Shown: positions 47,317 through 57,825 of the stretch, piece by piece | Layout of the letters: every line of letters starts with the position of its first letter | Numbering within the stretch: the stretch's first letter is position 1 | Source: Apiospora phragmitis | Lineage: Eukaryota > Ascomycota > Sordariomycetes > Amphisphaeriales > Apiosporaceae | Direction: 5' to 3' | Assembly (NCBI GenBank): GCA_038363925.1 | Contig: JAQQWL010000009.1 | Location: 992,001-1,056,000, forward strand | Length of the DNA: 64,000 nucleotides | Program-made: the position numbers and the translations under genes | Notes under the pieces: model-generated | What the model was told of the DNA's origin: nothing | What the model saw: only the letters and a program-made list of their open reading frames with translations | Database searches by the model: none

Positions 47317-49240
47317 ACCCTCTGGCTTGTTTATCTGAGCGTCATGTCAATACCCCAATCTTATGTCTCGATGAAACTCTGGCCTTCGTTCCTATCGTCG
47401 TCGTCTGGGATGGTCTTGGAGAGTATGATTTAATGAGATGGTTCCATTTTGGCTTCGGGATATACACAGGATTTGGCAGTCGTCGGGCAACTTGGTTATA
47501 AGCTTCTCTTCACGAGATCTCTAGCCCTGCCGCTTCCGCGTCGCCTGGAAAATGAAGACTTCCCTAACCAACTTCTAGTCTCCCTGGCCTTCTGTTTTGA
47601 ATGTGACTCCGGATCAACCAGTAGTGGATATAAGTAAGCGTGTCTTGTCGTCTCTTGGAAACGAGGCTCGCCATGGTTCCCTCAACTGAGGAGACTACAT
47701 CAATCCGGGCCGGCCGTGTAGGATCACTGTGAGCGTCTCCCTAAACTCTTGAAAGGCCTAGAATCTGACGCTTTGATGATGAGTTGGAATGGACAAGAAG
47801 GATCTGAGAGCTGCTGGCTATGCGTCTATGCATATACCCATCATGATTCTTTTGCACAGCCCCGATCCTCGCCCAATAGAATTTTGAGTTGGTTTCCCCG
47901 CAAGGCACATCTAGCAAAGCCTACTGCCGTTTTCAGCCAGCTAAGGTTGTGTCCGAGATTCCCGCACATCCCCATCCCCATCTTGATCCTCTCTTATTAT
48001 TAGTATGTAAGAACAGCAAGTACACGACCTCACGATGCTATCACCATTGGGAAAGGAGCTCGGCTGTCCTTTTCCAATTCTGGAGGAAGACATGGGTGGC
48101 TGGTTTCGCTCTAGGTTGCTGAGAAGAGTTCGGCGATCCAAGCAAGTCTAGGCGCAGTTCTGCCAAGCACCTCCCATAAGAGCCGCTTCATAGGCAGGCT
48201 CACGCGAGGCACATGACATGCCACCCAACTCGCCCATCTTACAGGCCTGCTGCGGGCGACCAGTTGGGCTCTTATTTTTGGTCGATCTCGAGCGGCAGCA
48301 AACATAACGGCCATGCCGATGCAGATAAGCCAATAAACTCGTCCAGGGGCTGGTGCCATGGTAAGCCAAAACTTGCTTGCTCCAGTTATTGTCAGATCGT
48401 GCTTCAGCTTCCCATGCTGTCTGGCGTCATCCCGTATTCAGCGGCAGGCTCTACACTTCCAACGCAACATGACCGGAACCAACTGCGGAGAGACTGTATG
48501 CTTGCTATATCGATTACACAATCGTTTAGTTCACCGATGTGATCTGCCCGCAGCCCCCACGCCGAATCCTTGGATCGGAGCCGAACCCCCTTTCAAGGAT
48601 CACACAAAGTACTGACAGCCTGATCCTTAGTAGGAAATCCATCCGTGTATACCTTCAAAACACGTCGGACAAGTTGATATTAGAGGTATGCTATGGAGTT
48701 ACCAAGGGGCCCTTGAGATGAAGGATCACGCTAGGTAACTATTTAGGAAGGCCGGACCGGGTGCTCAAGTTATGGTTCTTCATCTCAGAGGATGTATAGA
48801 CCTATGCCTGTAGAGCAAGATGACTTCATCCACGTCGCCGAACGAAACAGCGGCGCTCCTGTCAGCCTGAGGCGAATACATCAGTCGCCTTTCCCTGCCT
48901 GCCCAAATGTTTGCTAGAACAGCCTCCGGCCGTATTGGATGCGGGGATGGGATGGTGGTGGTCAGGAAGATGAGCCACGACAGGGGGGTGGTCAGGATGT
49001 CGAGGGCGTGACAAGTCCTGACAATGCGCATGCGTAAAAGGGTCGCATATGCCCTCACCATGGCGCCGAAGTGGAGTATATAATCTGGAGGGGTCTCTGC
49101 GCTTGTTCAAGAGTCGAACGATCGCACCATGAACTCCTGATCGTGCCACTACCTCCTTGAGAAACAACGAGTCTTTTTTCCCAAGCCTCCCCGGGTCTAG
49201 CCGCTCTTATTACCTCCACCCTCTATTACATATTTCCACT
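47317..49240. other. Intergenic region between calmodulin and the NOS-like gene
   Basis: No coding sequence is supported. It holds the calmodulin 3' UTR and the NOS-like promoter. A TATA-like gtatataat (49077-49085) lies about 155 bp before the NOS-like ATG. No shared promoter or operon-like arrangement is seen. Confidence 0.45.
49077..49085 (+). promoter_or_regulatory. TATA-like box of the NOS-like gene
   Basis: gtatataat about 155 bp upstream of the ATG at 49241. The assignment rests on sequence and distance alone. Confidence 0.4.
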
Positions 49241-52200
49241 ATGTCTCCTTGTCCGTTTCTGGCCTCGACAGGCTCTGAGTCTTACAATACACAGGATGGA
49301 AAGCCCCAAGTCTCAGCCCGGGACGAATTCGCCCGGATCGAGAAAGCCTACCCATCACTGGCCTCGACGGGATGCAATGCTGAGTTCTGCCAGGCTGGGC
49401 GTATGAAGCACACCGACGAAGAACGCGTCGGCCGTAACCAGCGAGTTGATGGTGTCAAGCATGACGCTACTGACTTCCTCTACCAGCTACGCAAAGGCGG
49501 CATCTCAAAAATGAGCACCACTTCAATAAGCGCCTGGCAGAAGTCCAACAGGAAATTGAGCTCAACTCGACTACAGCCCGATACTCTTCTTGCAATGGCA
49601 GCGGGTCCCAAGCTACAGGAGCGAAATGCACTGGAACTGTCGGGGAAACTGGACCCAGACCGCTGAAGAGTTGGAGTTTGGAATCCGACAGGCATGGAAA
49701 CACTCTCGGCGGTGTATCATGCGATCGGAGTACAAAGACCTCAGGTAACTAGGATTCAGCCCTACCCGCGTTACTTGCTGCTGACGTACATAGACTATGT
49801 GATCTTCGACACGTCAAAACCAGCTCCGGCATGGCGCTAGAGCTCGTTGAGGCTCTGAAAAGCGCCTTCAACAACGGCGAGATCCGGCCGACAGGTAAGC
49901 TGACTAACCGTGTGCGAAAGCTTTAGCAGTCAGTTGACTTACTTTTGGGTAGTATTCGTGTTCCCGCCTCGCGGTCCCCAATGAGCGTGGGCCGATGATC
50001 TGGAACGGCAACCTGCTATCATTCGCGGGGGTGAGTCAGAAAATTATTAGTAAGAGTATGCTGTGCTCTCACACCGCATATCTAACGTCTGACCTATAGT
50101 ACGACGAGGGCGACGGCCGCATACTCGGCGACCCACAGAATGTCAGCCTCACGAACGCAATCATCGACCTCGGTTGGCAGCCGCCGCCGATCCGCACCCA
50201 ATGGGACCTGCTGCCCATTGTCACCATGGCACAGGGCGACGAGCCTGTGATCACTGAATTGTCAGAGGCAGACTTCCCCATTGTGCGCATACGTCACCCC
50301 AACCACCAGCTGGCCTTCGACAAGCTGGGTCTGCGATGGACTGCGGCTCCTGCCCTCAGCCGCCTCGGGTTCACTATTGGAGGCGTGCAATATACTGCCA
50401 CCCCTTTCATTGGGTGGTTCATGGACGCCGAGATCGGGGTGAGAAACCTCGCAGACTCCTTCCGGTACAATGTGCTCCCTGATATCGTCCGCAGCATGGG
50501 GCTCGCCCAGGGGGACCTGGACGCGTTGCCCGACTTTGAGCGACTGGCACTGCTTGTAACTTCATCCCATTTCAACACCCTCTTTCTCTCACGCCCCCTT
50601 TCCAAACAATGCATACTGACAAGGGGCAAATAGTCGCGCGCCCAGCTCGAACTCAACTATGCAGTTACGTGGTCCTATGCCAAAGCAAAGGTCCGCATCA
50701 TCGACTCCCTCGCCGCCTCTGAGTTGTTTACCAGCTTCGATGATGAGCATCTGGCAGAGCATGGATACCGCCTGCCCGCGGACCCCTACTGGCTGGCGCC
50801 GCCCCAGGGGTCTATCATACCTATTTGGCATCGCGGAGCGTCACCAAACTATCAACCCAAGCCCATGATCTGCCACCATACCCAGGATCCCATCAAGGCG
50901 TGGAAAAGAGAGAGCAGTGGAAATAATGTGTCAATTCCCAAGACGTCATCACTGTCTCTGCAGCTCACCTTGCGGCCTAATGTTCGCCCATCGCCACGTC
51001 GGGTCTTCATCAATTACTGCAGCTCCGGCACAGTTGCGGCCAAGCTCGCGAGGAAGCTATTCAAAAACCTGACCCATGCCGCCGGCTCAAGTCCAAGCAT
51101 TGGGACTATCATGCCCGTCCAGATTCTTGACTCGTTGACGAAAGCGAGACTGGAACCCGAGGACGTGGTCGTCATCGTCGCGAGCAACACGCGGAAAGGT
51201 GAGATGTCCCTGAACGGCACCGCATTCCTGCACGCCATCCAGGGAGGTCAGTTCCGAATTTCCTCTTCGTTCGCCATCTTTGGTAACGGCAGCAAGGACT
51301 ACGCAGATACCTTCTGCCAGACTGCCGTCGATCTGGAGAGGTACCTCGTAAGCCATGGCTGCTCCCCCTTGGTGGTCCCCATGCACGCAGACACGGTTGT
51401 GGAGAACCCGCCGTGGACTGCCTTTAGTCAATTTGGTAAGCAAGTCATCGCGGCCTTGCAAGGCAACCCGCGAGAAACGCTGGTGGTTCACCAGGAGACT
51501 GCCAAACTCCTGCAGACGACGAAGACACCAAAACTTGACACAAGTAAGTGGATCAAGGCCGGTGTCCAGGAGCTTCAGCGCGGGGAGTCGGACACCAGCA
51601 TGAAGCTGGTAGGGCTCGACCTACGCGGCCACCCCTACTCGTCCATGAGCTACATCTCGATCTTCCCCCCGAACGACGAGGCCGCCGTGCGATCGCTCCT
51701 CACCTCCCTGAAGATCGGGGCCGACGAGCGCGTCCAGTTCGCCGGCAACATCACGGCGCACGATTTCTTCCGCTTCTTCGCCGACCTCCAGCAGCCCTTC
51801 CGGAGCCTGGACTGGGCCACGGACCTGGCGGGCGTCAAGCGCCCGCAGCCGCCGCTCGACCTCGCGGAGATGGGCGCGCGGCCCGCCTGCGAGGTCATGG
51901 CCCGGCTGCCTGCCGACTGGCGGTACTGGGCCAGCCTCGAGAACCTGTGCAGTGCCGTGCCGCGGATTCAGCCCCGCAAGTACTCGGCGGCTTCGCACCC
52001 GGACTACTGCAACAACAATCACAGCGCCGCTAGGAGCGCGGCCGCGGCCGCGGGTGTTGCTAGCAACAGCAGCGCCTCCGTGGTCGAGCTCCTCGTGCAG
52101 CACCACGCCGGCGGCGCGTTCTCGGACCGCTTCCTGTCGTCGAAGTCGCCGTCGTCGCCCGCGGCGGCGGCGGCCAAGACGGTGGCCTGCCGCGTCGAGA

Positions 52201-52730
52201 GGTTAACGCATCTCGAGGTCCTGGCCGACGCGGTGCAGCGGCCCCTGATCCTCTTCGCTACGGGCTCCGGGCTGGCGCCGATTCGGTGTCTGCTGCAGCA
52301 CCGGGCCCATCTGCTCAAACTGCAGAGCCAGAGCAGCAGCCAAAACAACGGCGCCGGCGCCGGCCCGCAGCCCCAACAACGGTACGCGCCCATCAGCCTG
52401 TTCCTCGGCCACCGCGTCGAGGACGAGGGCTTGGTGCAGGAGTCGCTGGCCGAGGCGCGGGCCCTCGGGTTGTTCGACGTGCTCAAGGTGGTGCGCAGCA
52501 ACCCGCAGAAGCGGCGGGCGCAGGACGCCGTGTTCGACGTCGACATTGACAACGGCGTGGAGCAGCAGCTCGCGGCCAAGATCAATAGTAGTGGCGCGCT
52601 GGTGTTTGTGTGCGCCAAGGCCGAGGCCGAGGAAGGGTTTCTGGCCAACCTGACAGCCCTCCTTGGCCGAGACGCCCGGGAGGCCCTGGGCGAGAGGTAC
52701 GTGGCGGACGTTTACCAGCCCGCTATTTGA
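49241..52730 (+). CDS. Fungal nitric-oxide-synthase-like protein fused to a divergent flavin reductase (three apparent frameshifts)
   Basis: Five exons: 49241-49744, 49794-49894, 49953-50030, 50100-50555 and 50634-52730; about 1,078 residues. The NOS oxygenase part (about 30-420) has ATDFLYQL, the heme-thiolate segment AWKHSRRCIMRSEYKDLR (Cys159; CIMR where animals have CIGR), VFPPRGPNERGPMIWN, FAGYDEGDGRILGDPQNV, and GWFMDAEIGVRNLADSFRYN with the arginine-binding Glu (about 339). The reductase part follows in NOS/P450-reductase order: FMN-like (VFINYCSSGTVAAKLARKLF, about 500-640), FAD/connecting (SSMSYISIFPPND; RKYSAAS for RxYS, about 815) and NADPH ribose-binding (LILFATGSGLAPIRCLLQHR, about 916). 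The FMN loops are poorly kept. Ala/Gln-rich insertions interrupt the FAD module. Single-base slips occur near 49503 (missing), in the G4 run near 49640 (missing) and in CCCC 49976-49979 (extra); repairing them gives one frame. No Zn-binding CxxxxC is visible near the N-terminus. Confidence 0.88.
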
Positions 52731-53611
52731 CCATAATACTTGGCGGCGGGCTGGGCGGGGAAAATTGAGATGCGAAGTTGGGTTTTTTTACTTTTTCTTT
52801 CTGGATTGTTGTTTCTACTAACGGACACGTTCATTCTGGTCTACATTTTATGCGAATCGGGTCGGCTTTTTGGAGATAAATTGTTCACGCAAGGCGGCAC
52901 ATCTGTTCATTTTCATCTAGGGTTCCTAAAGGTTTTCCTATAGCAATCAAACGGCACTTTCGAAATTCTGGTTGTCCATTTCCTGCTGAGTAAAGTGCAG
53001 GACAGATATTGATCGACTTACGACACGTAATTCCGGAAATAGTGATCAAGATGGTGTAGTTTGCGTGGGATGCATGGGTTGAGGCCCCTGGAAATGGCCC
53101 CCCGCATAGCGAGGTAGTGCGGCGTGCCGTGTGGGGGTGGCCTTACGCAAGGTACCCCACTGGAGCTCTTGGCAAGGGGGGAGCTTCGGAGCTTCGGTAA
53201 CTAGAGCTTGAAATAAATCAATTGAATTGAATTGAATCTTCAAGGACCCGATAGTGGCAGGTAAGTGTAGCGGTAAAGCTCATAAACCTGGCACATCTTT
53301 AAACCTCTAGCTGCCAACAGCGTCATCAGGCGAGGCCTATCTAGTAGCTGCAAAGCTTTTGCGCCTCTCTTACCGCACCCGAGGCTGCTTGATATTTTAT
53401 TTCAGGGTCTTATGTCTTAACGACTCGTGGTCATTCATTAAATGTGGCTGGGTTTCGAGCACCTATCAGCTTCCTCTCCCCCACGACCGCCGTGAAACAG
53501 CGACGCGGGTCGTGCTGTAAACTACTACCATTGTAAAAGTACCTCTTTGCTACACACAACAATAGCTCCTATATATATAAAGAGGCTCTTCGGCGTCGAC
53601 AAGCGTTCAGC
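52731..53611. other. Intergenic region upstream of the GH47 gene
   Basis: Holds the 3' flank of the NOS-like gene and the GH47 promoter. A TATA-like stretch at 53571-53581 is the only clear element. No gene or RNA was seen. Confidence 0.45.
53571..53581 (+). promoter_or_regulatory. TATA-like box of the GH47 gene
   Basis: atatatataaa about 31 bp upstream of the ATG at 53612, so the leader would be very short if this is the true TATA box. Confidence 0.4.
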
Positions 53612-55426
53612 ATGGCTCGGCGTGTCACACGCCTCATCCTCGGCGCCGTGGCGCTCTGGGTCCTGGCAACCTGGTACTACACTTGGAGCCCGCCACAAAC
53701 CCAAACGCCCAACTACGGCGTGATACCCGACACCACCGTAGACAAAGGCATCAGGTGGAGCAAGCTACCGACAAAGAATCCGGTGAAGAGCCTCACCCCG
53801 CTACCGACAGAGTTGCCAAGCCGACGAATACCGCAGGTCCAGGCGACGCCGCCCAAGGAAGACGAGGACGCAAAGAAGATACGGATGAAGCGCCTGGCCG
53901 CGGTCAAGGAGAGCTTTTTGCACAGCTGGGACGGCTACAAACAGAACGCGTGGTTGAAGGACGAGGTCTTGCCGCTGACGGCCGACTACCAAAATCCTTT
54001 TGGGGGCTGGGCCGCAACATTGGTGGATTCTCTGGACAGTCTGTGGATCTTGGGCCTGAAAGACGAGTTCGAAATAGCCGTCAAGTCTTGCGAGCTGATC
54101 GACTTCACGACGACGGAAACGAAAGAAATCAATGTGTTCGAGACGACGATTCGCTATCTTGGTGGGTTCCTGGCCGCCTACGAGCTGAGTGGCAAGCAGC
54201 ACCCCAGCCTCTTGAAGAAGGCGACGGAGGTGGGGGAGCTGCTGATGGGTGCTTTCGACACACCCAACCGCATGCCTGTCGCTCGCTGGGACTGGCAGGC
54301 ATATCTGAGAGGAAAAAGCCAAAAGCCTTCGTTCAATGTGCTGATATCAGAGATTGGTTCGCTGAGCATGGAGATGTCGAAGCTGTCTCAGTTGACGGGG
54401 GATATGACGTACCATGATGCTGCGCAGAGGATATCAGACGAGATCGAGGCGGGGCAGCGCAAGACGAAACTGCCGGGCATGTGGCCCGTTATGGTCGATC
54501 CGTCAAAAACACCGGTGCATTTCTCGGGCGACTCCTTCACTCTGGGGGGCATGTCGGATTCGCTCTACGAATACTTCCCCAAGCAGTTCCTGCTGCTGGG
54601 CGGCGCCCTGGAGCAGCCGCGCAAGATGTATGAAGGCTTCATCGAGGTCGCCAAGAAACACCTTTTCCGTCGCGCATTGAACCCGGATAACCTGCCTCTT
54701 CTCTTCTCTGGCGATGCCAACATCAGGCGCAATCCCAGCGGTGATCCTCTCGTCATCACAAAGCCTCGAGCACAGCACCTAACCTGCTTTGCTGGGGGCA
54801 TGGTTGCGTTGGCCGCCAAGATCTTCGAGCGGCCCGCCGAAATGGAGACGGCCAAGCAGCTCACGGACGGGTGTGTTTGGTCGTATTTTGCCACACCCTC
54901 GGGCATTGGCCCGGAGATCTTCACCTTCATCCCCTGCGATGTCGACCCGGCCAAGGACGACTGCAAGTGGAGCGAACGGCGGTGGATCGACGCCGGTAAG
55001 ACATACTGGTACGGGAACCTGGAGCCTGGCGAGGTCCTCGACAAGTCCATCACGGACACCTACAAGGAGCGGAAGCTGCCCGAGGGCATGGTCGAGGTCA
55101 ACGACCGGCGGTACATCCTGCGGCCCGAGGCCATCGAGTCCGTGTTTCTGATGTACCGCATGACGGGCGACAAGGCCTGGGCCGACAAGGCGTGGAAGAT
55201 GTTCCACGCCGTCGAGAAGCACACGCGCACGCGCACGGCGGCGGCGGCGCTCCAGGATGTCACGCTCGCGAGCCCGCCGCAGGTGGACAGCATGGAGAGC
55301 TTCTGGCTCGCCGAGACGCTCAAGTACTTTTACCTCGTGTTCAGCGACTTTGACGTGCTGAGCTTGGATACGTGGGTCCTGAACACGGAGGCGCACCCGT
55401 TGAGGAGGGCGGACGCGATGGGCTGA
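53612..55426 (+). CDS. GH47 class I alpha-1,2-mannosidase (type II membrane protein)
   Basis: Single exon, 604 residues, intact. A short cytosolic tail and one N-terminal helix (LILGAVALWVLATWYY) predict a type II membrane protein of the ER or Golgi, followed by a Pro-rich stem. The GH47 barrel starts near FLHSWDGYKQNAWLKDEV. Motifs: NPFGGWAATLVDSLDSLWILG, NVFETTIRYLGGFLAAYEL, FTLGGMSDSLYEYFPKQ, a Cys pair in LTCFAGGM and TDGCVWSY, LRPEAIESVFLMYRMTG, SMESFWLAETLKYFYLVF, and the terminal NTEAHPL, whose Thr binds calcium. The enzyme trims alpha-1,2-linked mannose from N-glycans. Fungi carry several GH47 paralogues, and which one this is cannot be told without a tree. Confidence 0.94.
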   Translation: MARRVTRLILGAVALWVLATWYYTWSPPQTQTPNYGVIPDTTVDKGIRWSKLPTKNPVKSLTPLPTELPSRRIPQVQATPPKEDEDAKKIRMKRLAAVKESFLHSWDGYKQNAWLKDEVLPLTADYQNPFGGWAATLVDSLDSLWILGLKDEFEIAVKSCELIDFTTTETKEINVFETTIRYLGGFLAAYELSGKQHPSLLKKATEVGELLMGAFDTPNRMPVARWDWQAYLRGKSQKPSFNVLISEIGSLSMEMSKLSQLTGDMTYHDAAQRISDEIEAGQRKTKLPGMWPVMVDPSKTPVHFSGDSFTLGGMSDSLYEYFPKQFLLLGGALEQPRKMYEGFIEVAKKHLFRRALNPDNLPLLFSGDANIRRNPSGDPLVITKPRAQHLTCFAGGMVALAAKIFERPAEMETAKQLTDGCVWSYFATPSGIGPEIFTFIPCDVDPAKDDCKWSERRWIDAGKTYWYGNLEPGEVLDKSITDTYKERKLPEGMVEVNDRRYILRPEAIESVFLMYRMTGDKAWADKAWKMFHAVEKHTRTRTAAAALQDVTLASPPQVDSMESFWLAETLKYFYLVFSDFDVLSLDTWVLNTEAHPLRRADAMG

Positions 55427-55745
55427 GGAGTTTTAGAGATACACTGGGTAAAGGATATACCTATCAAAGTAACGAACGCATATATATAGATGGGTTTTCA
55501 GCAGTACTATGACAATGGGTCATGGACTGTATAAAGTGATGGCTTGCATATATTGAGTTACTGCATGCGGGGATACAAGAACAATCGGCGCCCAATCTCA
55601 ATCATCGGGTTGCTAGTGCCTCGGGTATGATTCATGTTGCTACACGTAGCTACATGTAGCCACACTATATGAGTAATACCTACCTCGGGTATTCTAGTGT
55701 ACTGCGGGGTTTCCCACGGTGCATCTCTTGAGGCATTGGTACCTG
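55427..55745. other. Short intergenic region between convergent genes
   Basis: 3' flanks of the GH47 gene and of the TAP-like hydrolase. A tandem ctacacgtagctacatgtag is the only repetitive element. Confidence 0.4.
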
Positions 55746-57825
55746 TCAGTGCCCCCCTTTAAACAAGGCTCGCCTGCGAATAGCAGCAGCCGCCACCGCC
55801 GCGGAATCCGACCTGTTCCCAGGAAGCGATGCGAACGCCGGCTGGTCGACCTCGCAACTCGTGCCCGGCGCCGGCAGCACGCCGGCCGTGAGGTACTCCC
55901 GGACCGCCGTGATCGTGCACGTCGAGAACTGCGCGACCGAAGCGTGCCCGAACCCCCGGTGCTCCAGCACCACGCTCCCCGCGAACCCGGCGCTCGCGTT
56001 CACCGCCGACGCCATCGGCGTGACCGGGTCCGCGTAGTTGCCGATGAACAGTATCGGGTAACGGGTGCGGGCCCGGAAGTCGCCTTCGTAGCGCCCGTGG
56101 GCCGTCATGGGCCAGCGCGCGCACTGCATTGCTCGGGCGAGCCCGCTGTCGCCGCCGAGGCGGCTGAGGGCGGATTGGGCGGCGTAGTAGGGGGCGAGGG
56201 CGGCGGGTTCGGAGGCGCGGAGCGTCTGGTCGCCGCAGTGGATGCCTTGGTAGGCTTCGTTTGGGGGCGACCAGGCGTCGTTGGCGAAGAGGCGCGAGGT
56301 CGGGAGGAGGGACGCGAGCCGGGCCAGGTCGGGGCCGCTACCGTCGTTGCCCAGGATTGCATCCAGGTTGTCGGCCAGCTCGGGCCAGTCGGGCGGCGAG
56401 CGCAGCCCGGCGTTGAGCATGCCCTGCAGTGCGTTGTAGTCGACGAGGATGGAGCCGACGGCGAAGGGCGCGTGCTTGATGCCGTCGAGCAGCTCGTAGA
56501 TGGACGCTTCCAGGGCGGCGGCGGTGTGGTTGCCGCCGTCGCGGGCCAGGGCGCAGTGGCCGGGGGCGGCGGCGACGCAGGCGGCGAGGAAGCCTTTGAA
56601 TGTTTTGTCGTAGTCGATTACGGACTGCACGTCACTGCAAAACGAGAGAGTAAGTGAGTAAGTAGAGGTGGGTGGTTCATTCTGGACGTTATGCCATCCC
56701 TGGACTCTGTATGGTTGTTCGCCGTTGCCGACTTTTAGGGGGGCTGGACTACTCACAGGCCGTTCCGCCACTCGTGTATATTGACGATGCCGTCCATGAC
56801 CATTCTGTCGATTCTGTCGGGGAACATGGCCGCAATGGTCGACCCGAGCATGGAACCGTACGAGAACCCTGCACATGATCACGAAACAGTAAGTAAGTAT
56901 ACGGTCAGCGAGTACGGGGGGGGGGGCAATGGGACAGAGACGGAGAGTGAACGTTAGCCCGAAGAGGTTAGAGTCACCTTCCGCTCTCTCTTTCTCTCAA
57001 CTAGACTCACCCCAATATCGAAGCAGGCCGTCCTCGCCGAGCGCGTCGACGACTTGCATAAAGTCGCGCGCCACGAACGCCGTGCCCACCAGACTGCCCG
57101 TGGTGTTGGCGAGGCGTTGCCGCAGTCGTTGGCGAGGACCTGGGCCTCGGCCCAGAGGCGGCCGGGCGCCGCGTCCGACGAGTTGGCCCTGTCCCCGCGC
57201 ACCGTCACCCGGCCGGCGCGGCGCAGTGTCTCGTTCTGGTAGCACGAGAAGGGGATGGTGTTGCCGGTACCACTGTAAGGACGAATCCGACTTTGTTAGT
57301 TTCCGGGCTTTGTCTTCATTACGGTGTTGTTGTTGCCGCTGCTGCTGCCCGAACTGGACTTATACAGCCATCAGCTGCATTTTACATACCGTGGGTCGAT
57401 GCCGATCAAGTCGTACTCTCCTCCTGATCCACTATATATTTCGAGGCGTTAGTTTCTCTGTCATACCTCTGCGCCGGCCCCGTCGAGAAGGCGGGCATCG
57501 TGAGGAGAAGAATGCCTTACAGTGGAAGAAGGGGGGCGTATCCTGCAAGACTTGTCCTGCCGTCGTTGCCGGGCCCTCCAAAATTAAGGAGGATGCTCCC
57601 GCGCGAGGGCTGGGTCGACGCGGGCAGCTTGGCGAACTGGAGGGTCAGCGTCTCGTCGGTCCGGTTGCTGGTGTAGTCCAGAGGCACGAGCAGCTCGCCG
57701 CAGACGATGGGTGCCGCAGCGACCTCGGCGGGACAGGGGCCCCACCGGATGGTGTTGTTGCTGTTGTGGGTGCCATTTTGCGCAACCGCCGTGGCTACAA
57801 TAGTAGCGGCGATGGCGAGTCTCAT
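55746..57825 (-). CDS. Secreted TAP-like alpha/beta hydrolase (S33-type peptidase or esterase), one apparent frameshift
   Basis: Five exons: 57825-57521, 57431-57390, 57272-57011, 56868-56757 and 56634-55746. The start MRLAIAATIVATAVAQ gives a clean signal peptide. The oxyanion region is ILLNFGGPGN and GEYDLIGIDPRGTGNT. The nucleophile lies in GFSYGSMLGS. The catalytic Asp is in LFIGNYADPVTP and the His in EHRGFGHASV, in the C-terminal TAP-like domain. All three triad positions are present. The class cleaves N-terminal peptides or ester substrates outside the cell. In exon 3 the frame slips near 57108-57112: one more base after the codons for CGNAS joins NTTGSLVGTAFVARDF. With it, the exons total 537 codons. 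Intron 4 contains a G11 run. Confidence 0.85.

Noticed and set aside
49500..49990. Alternative explanation of the NOS-like frame changes by extra introns
   Set aside because: No GT..AG pairs bracket the slips without deleting conserved residues, whereas single-base repairs restore the whole family sequence.
55719..56657. Plus-strand 312-codon frame opposite the TAP-like hydrolase
   Set aside because: Antisense shadow; the minus strand there encodes the conserved C-terminal catalytic Asp and His.
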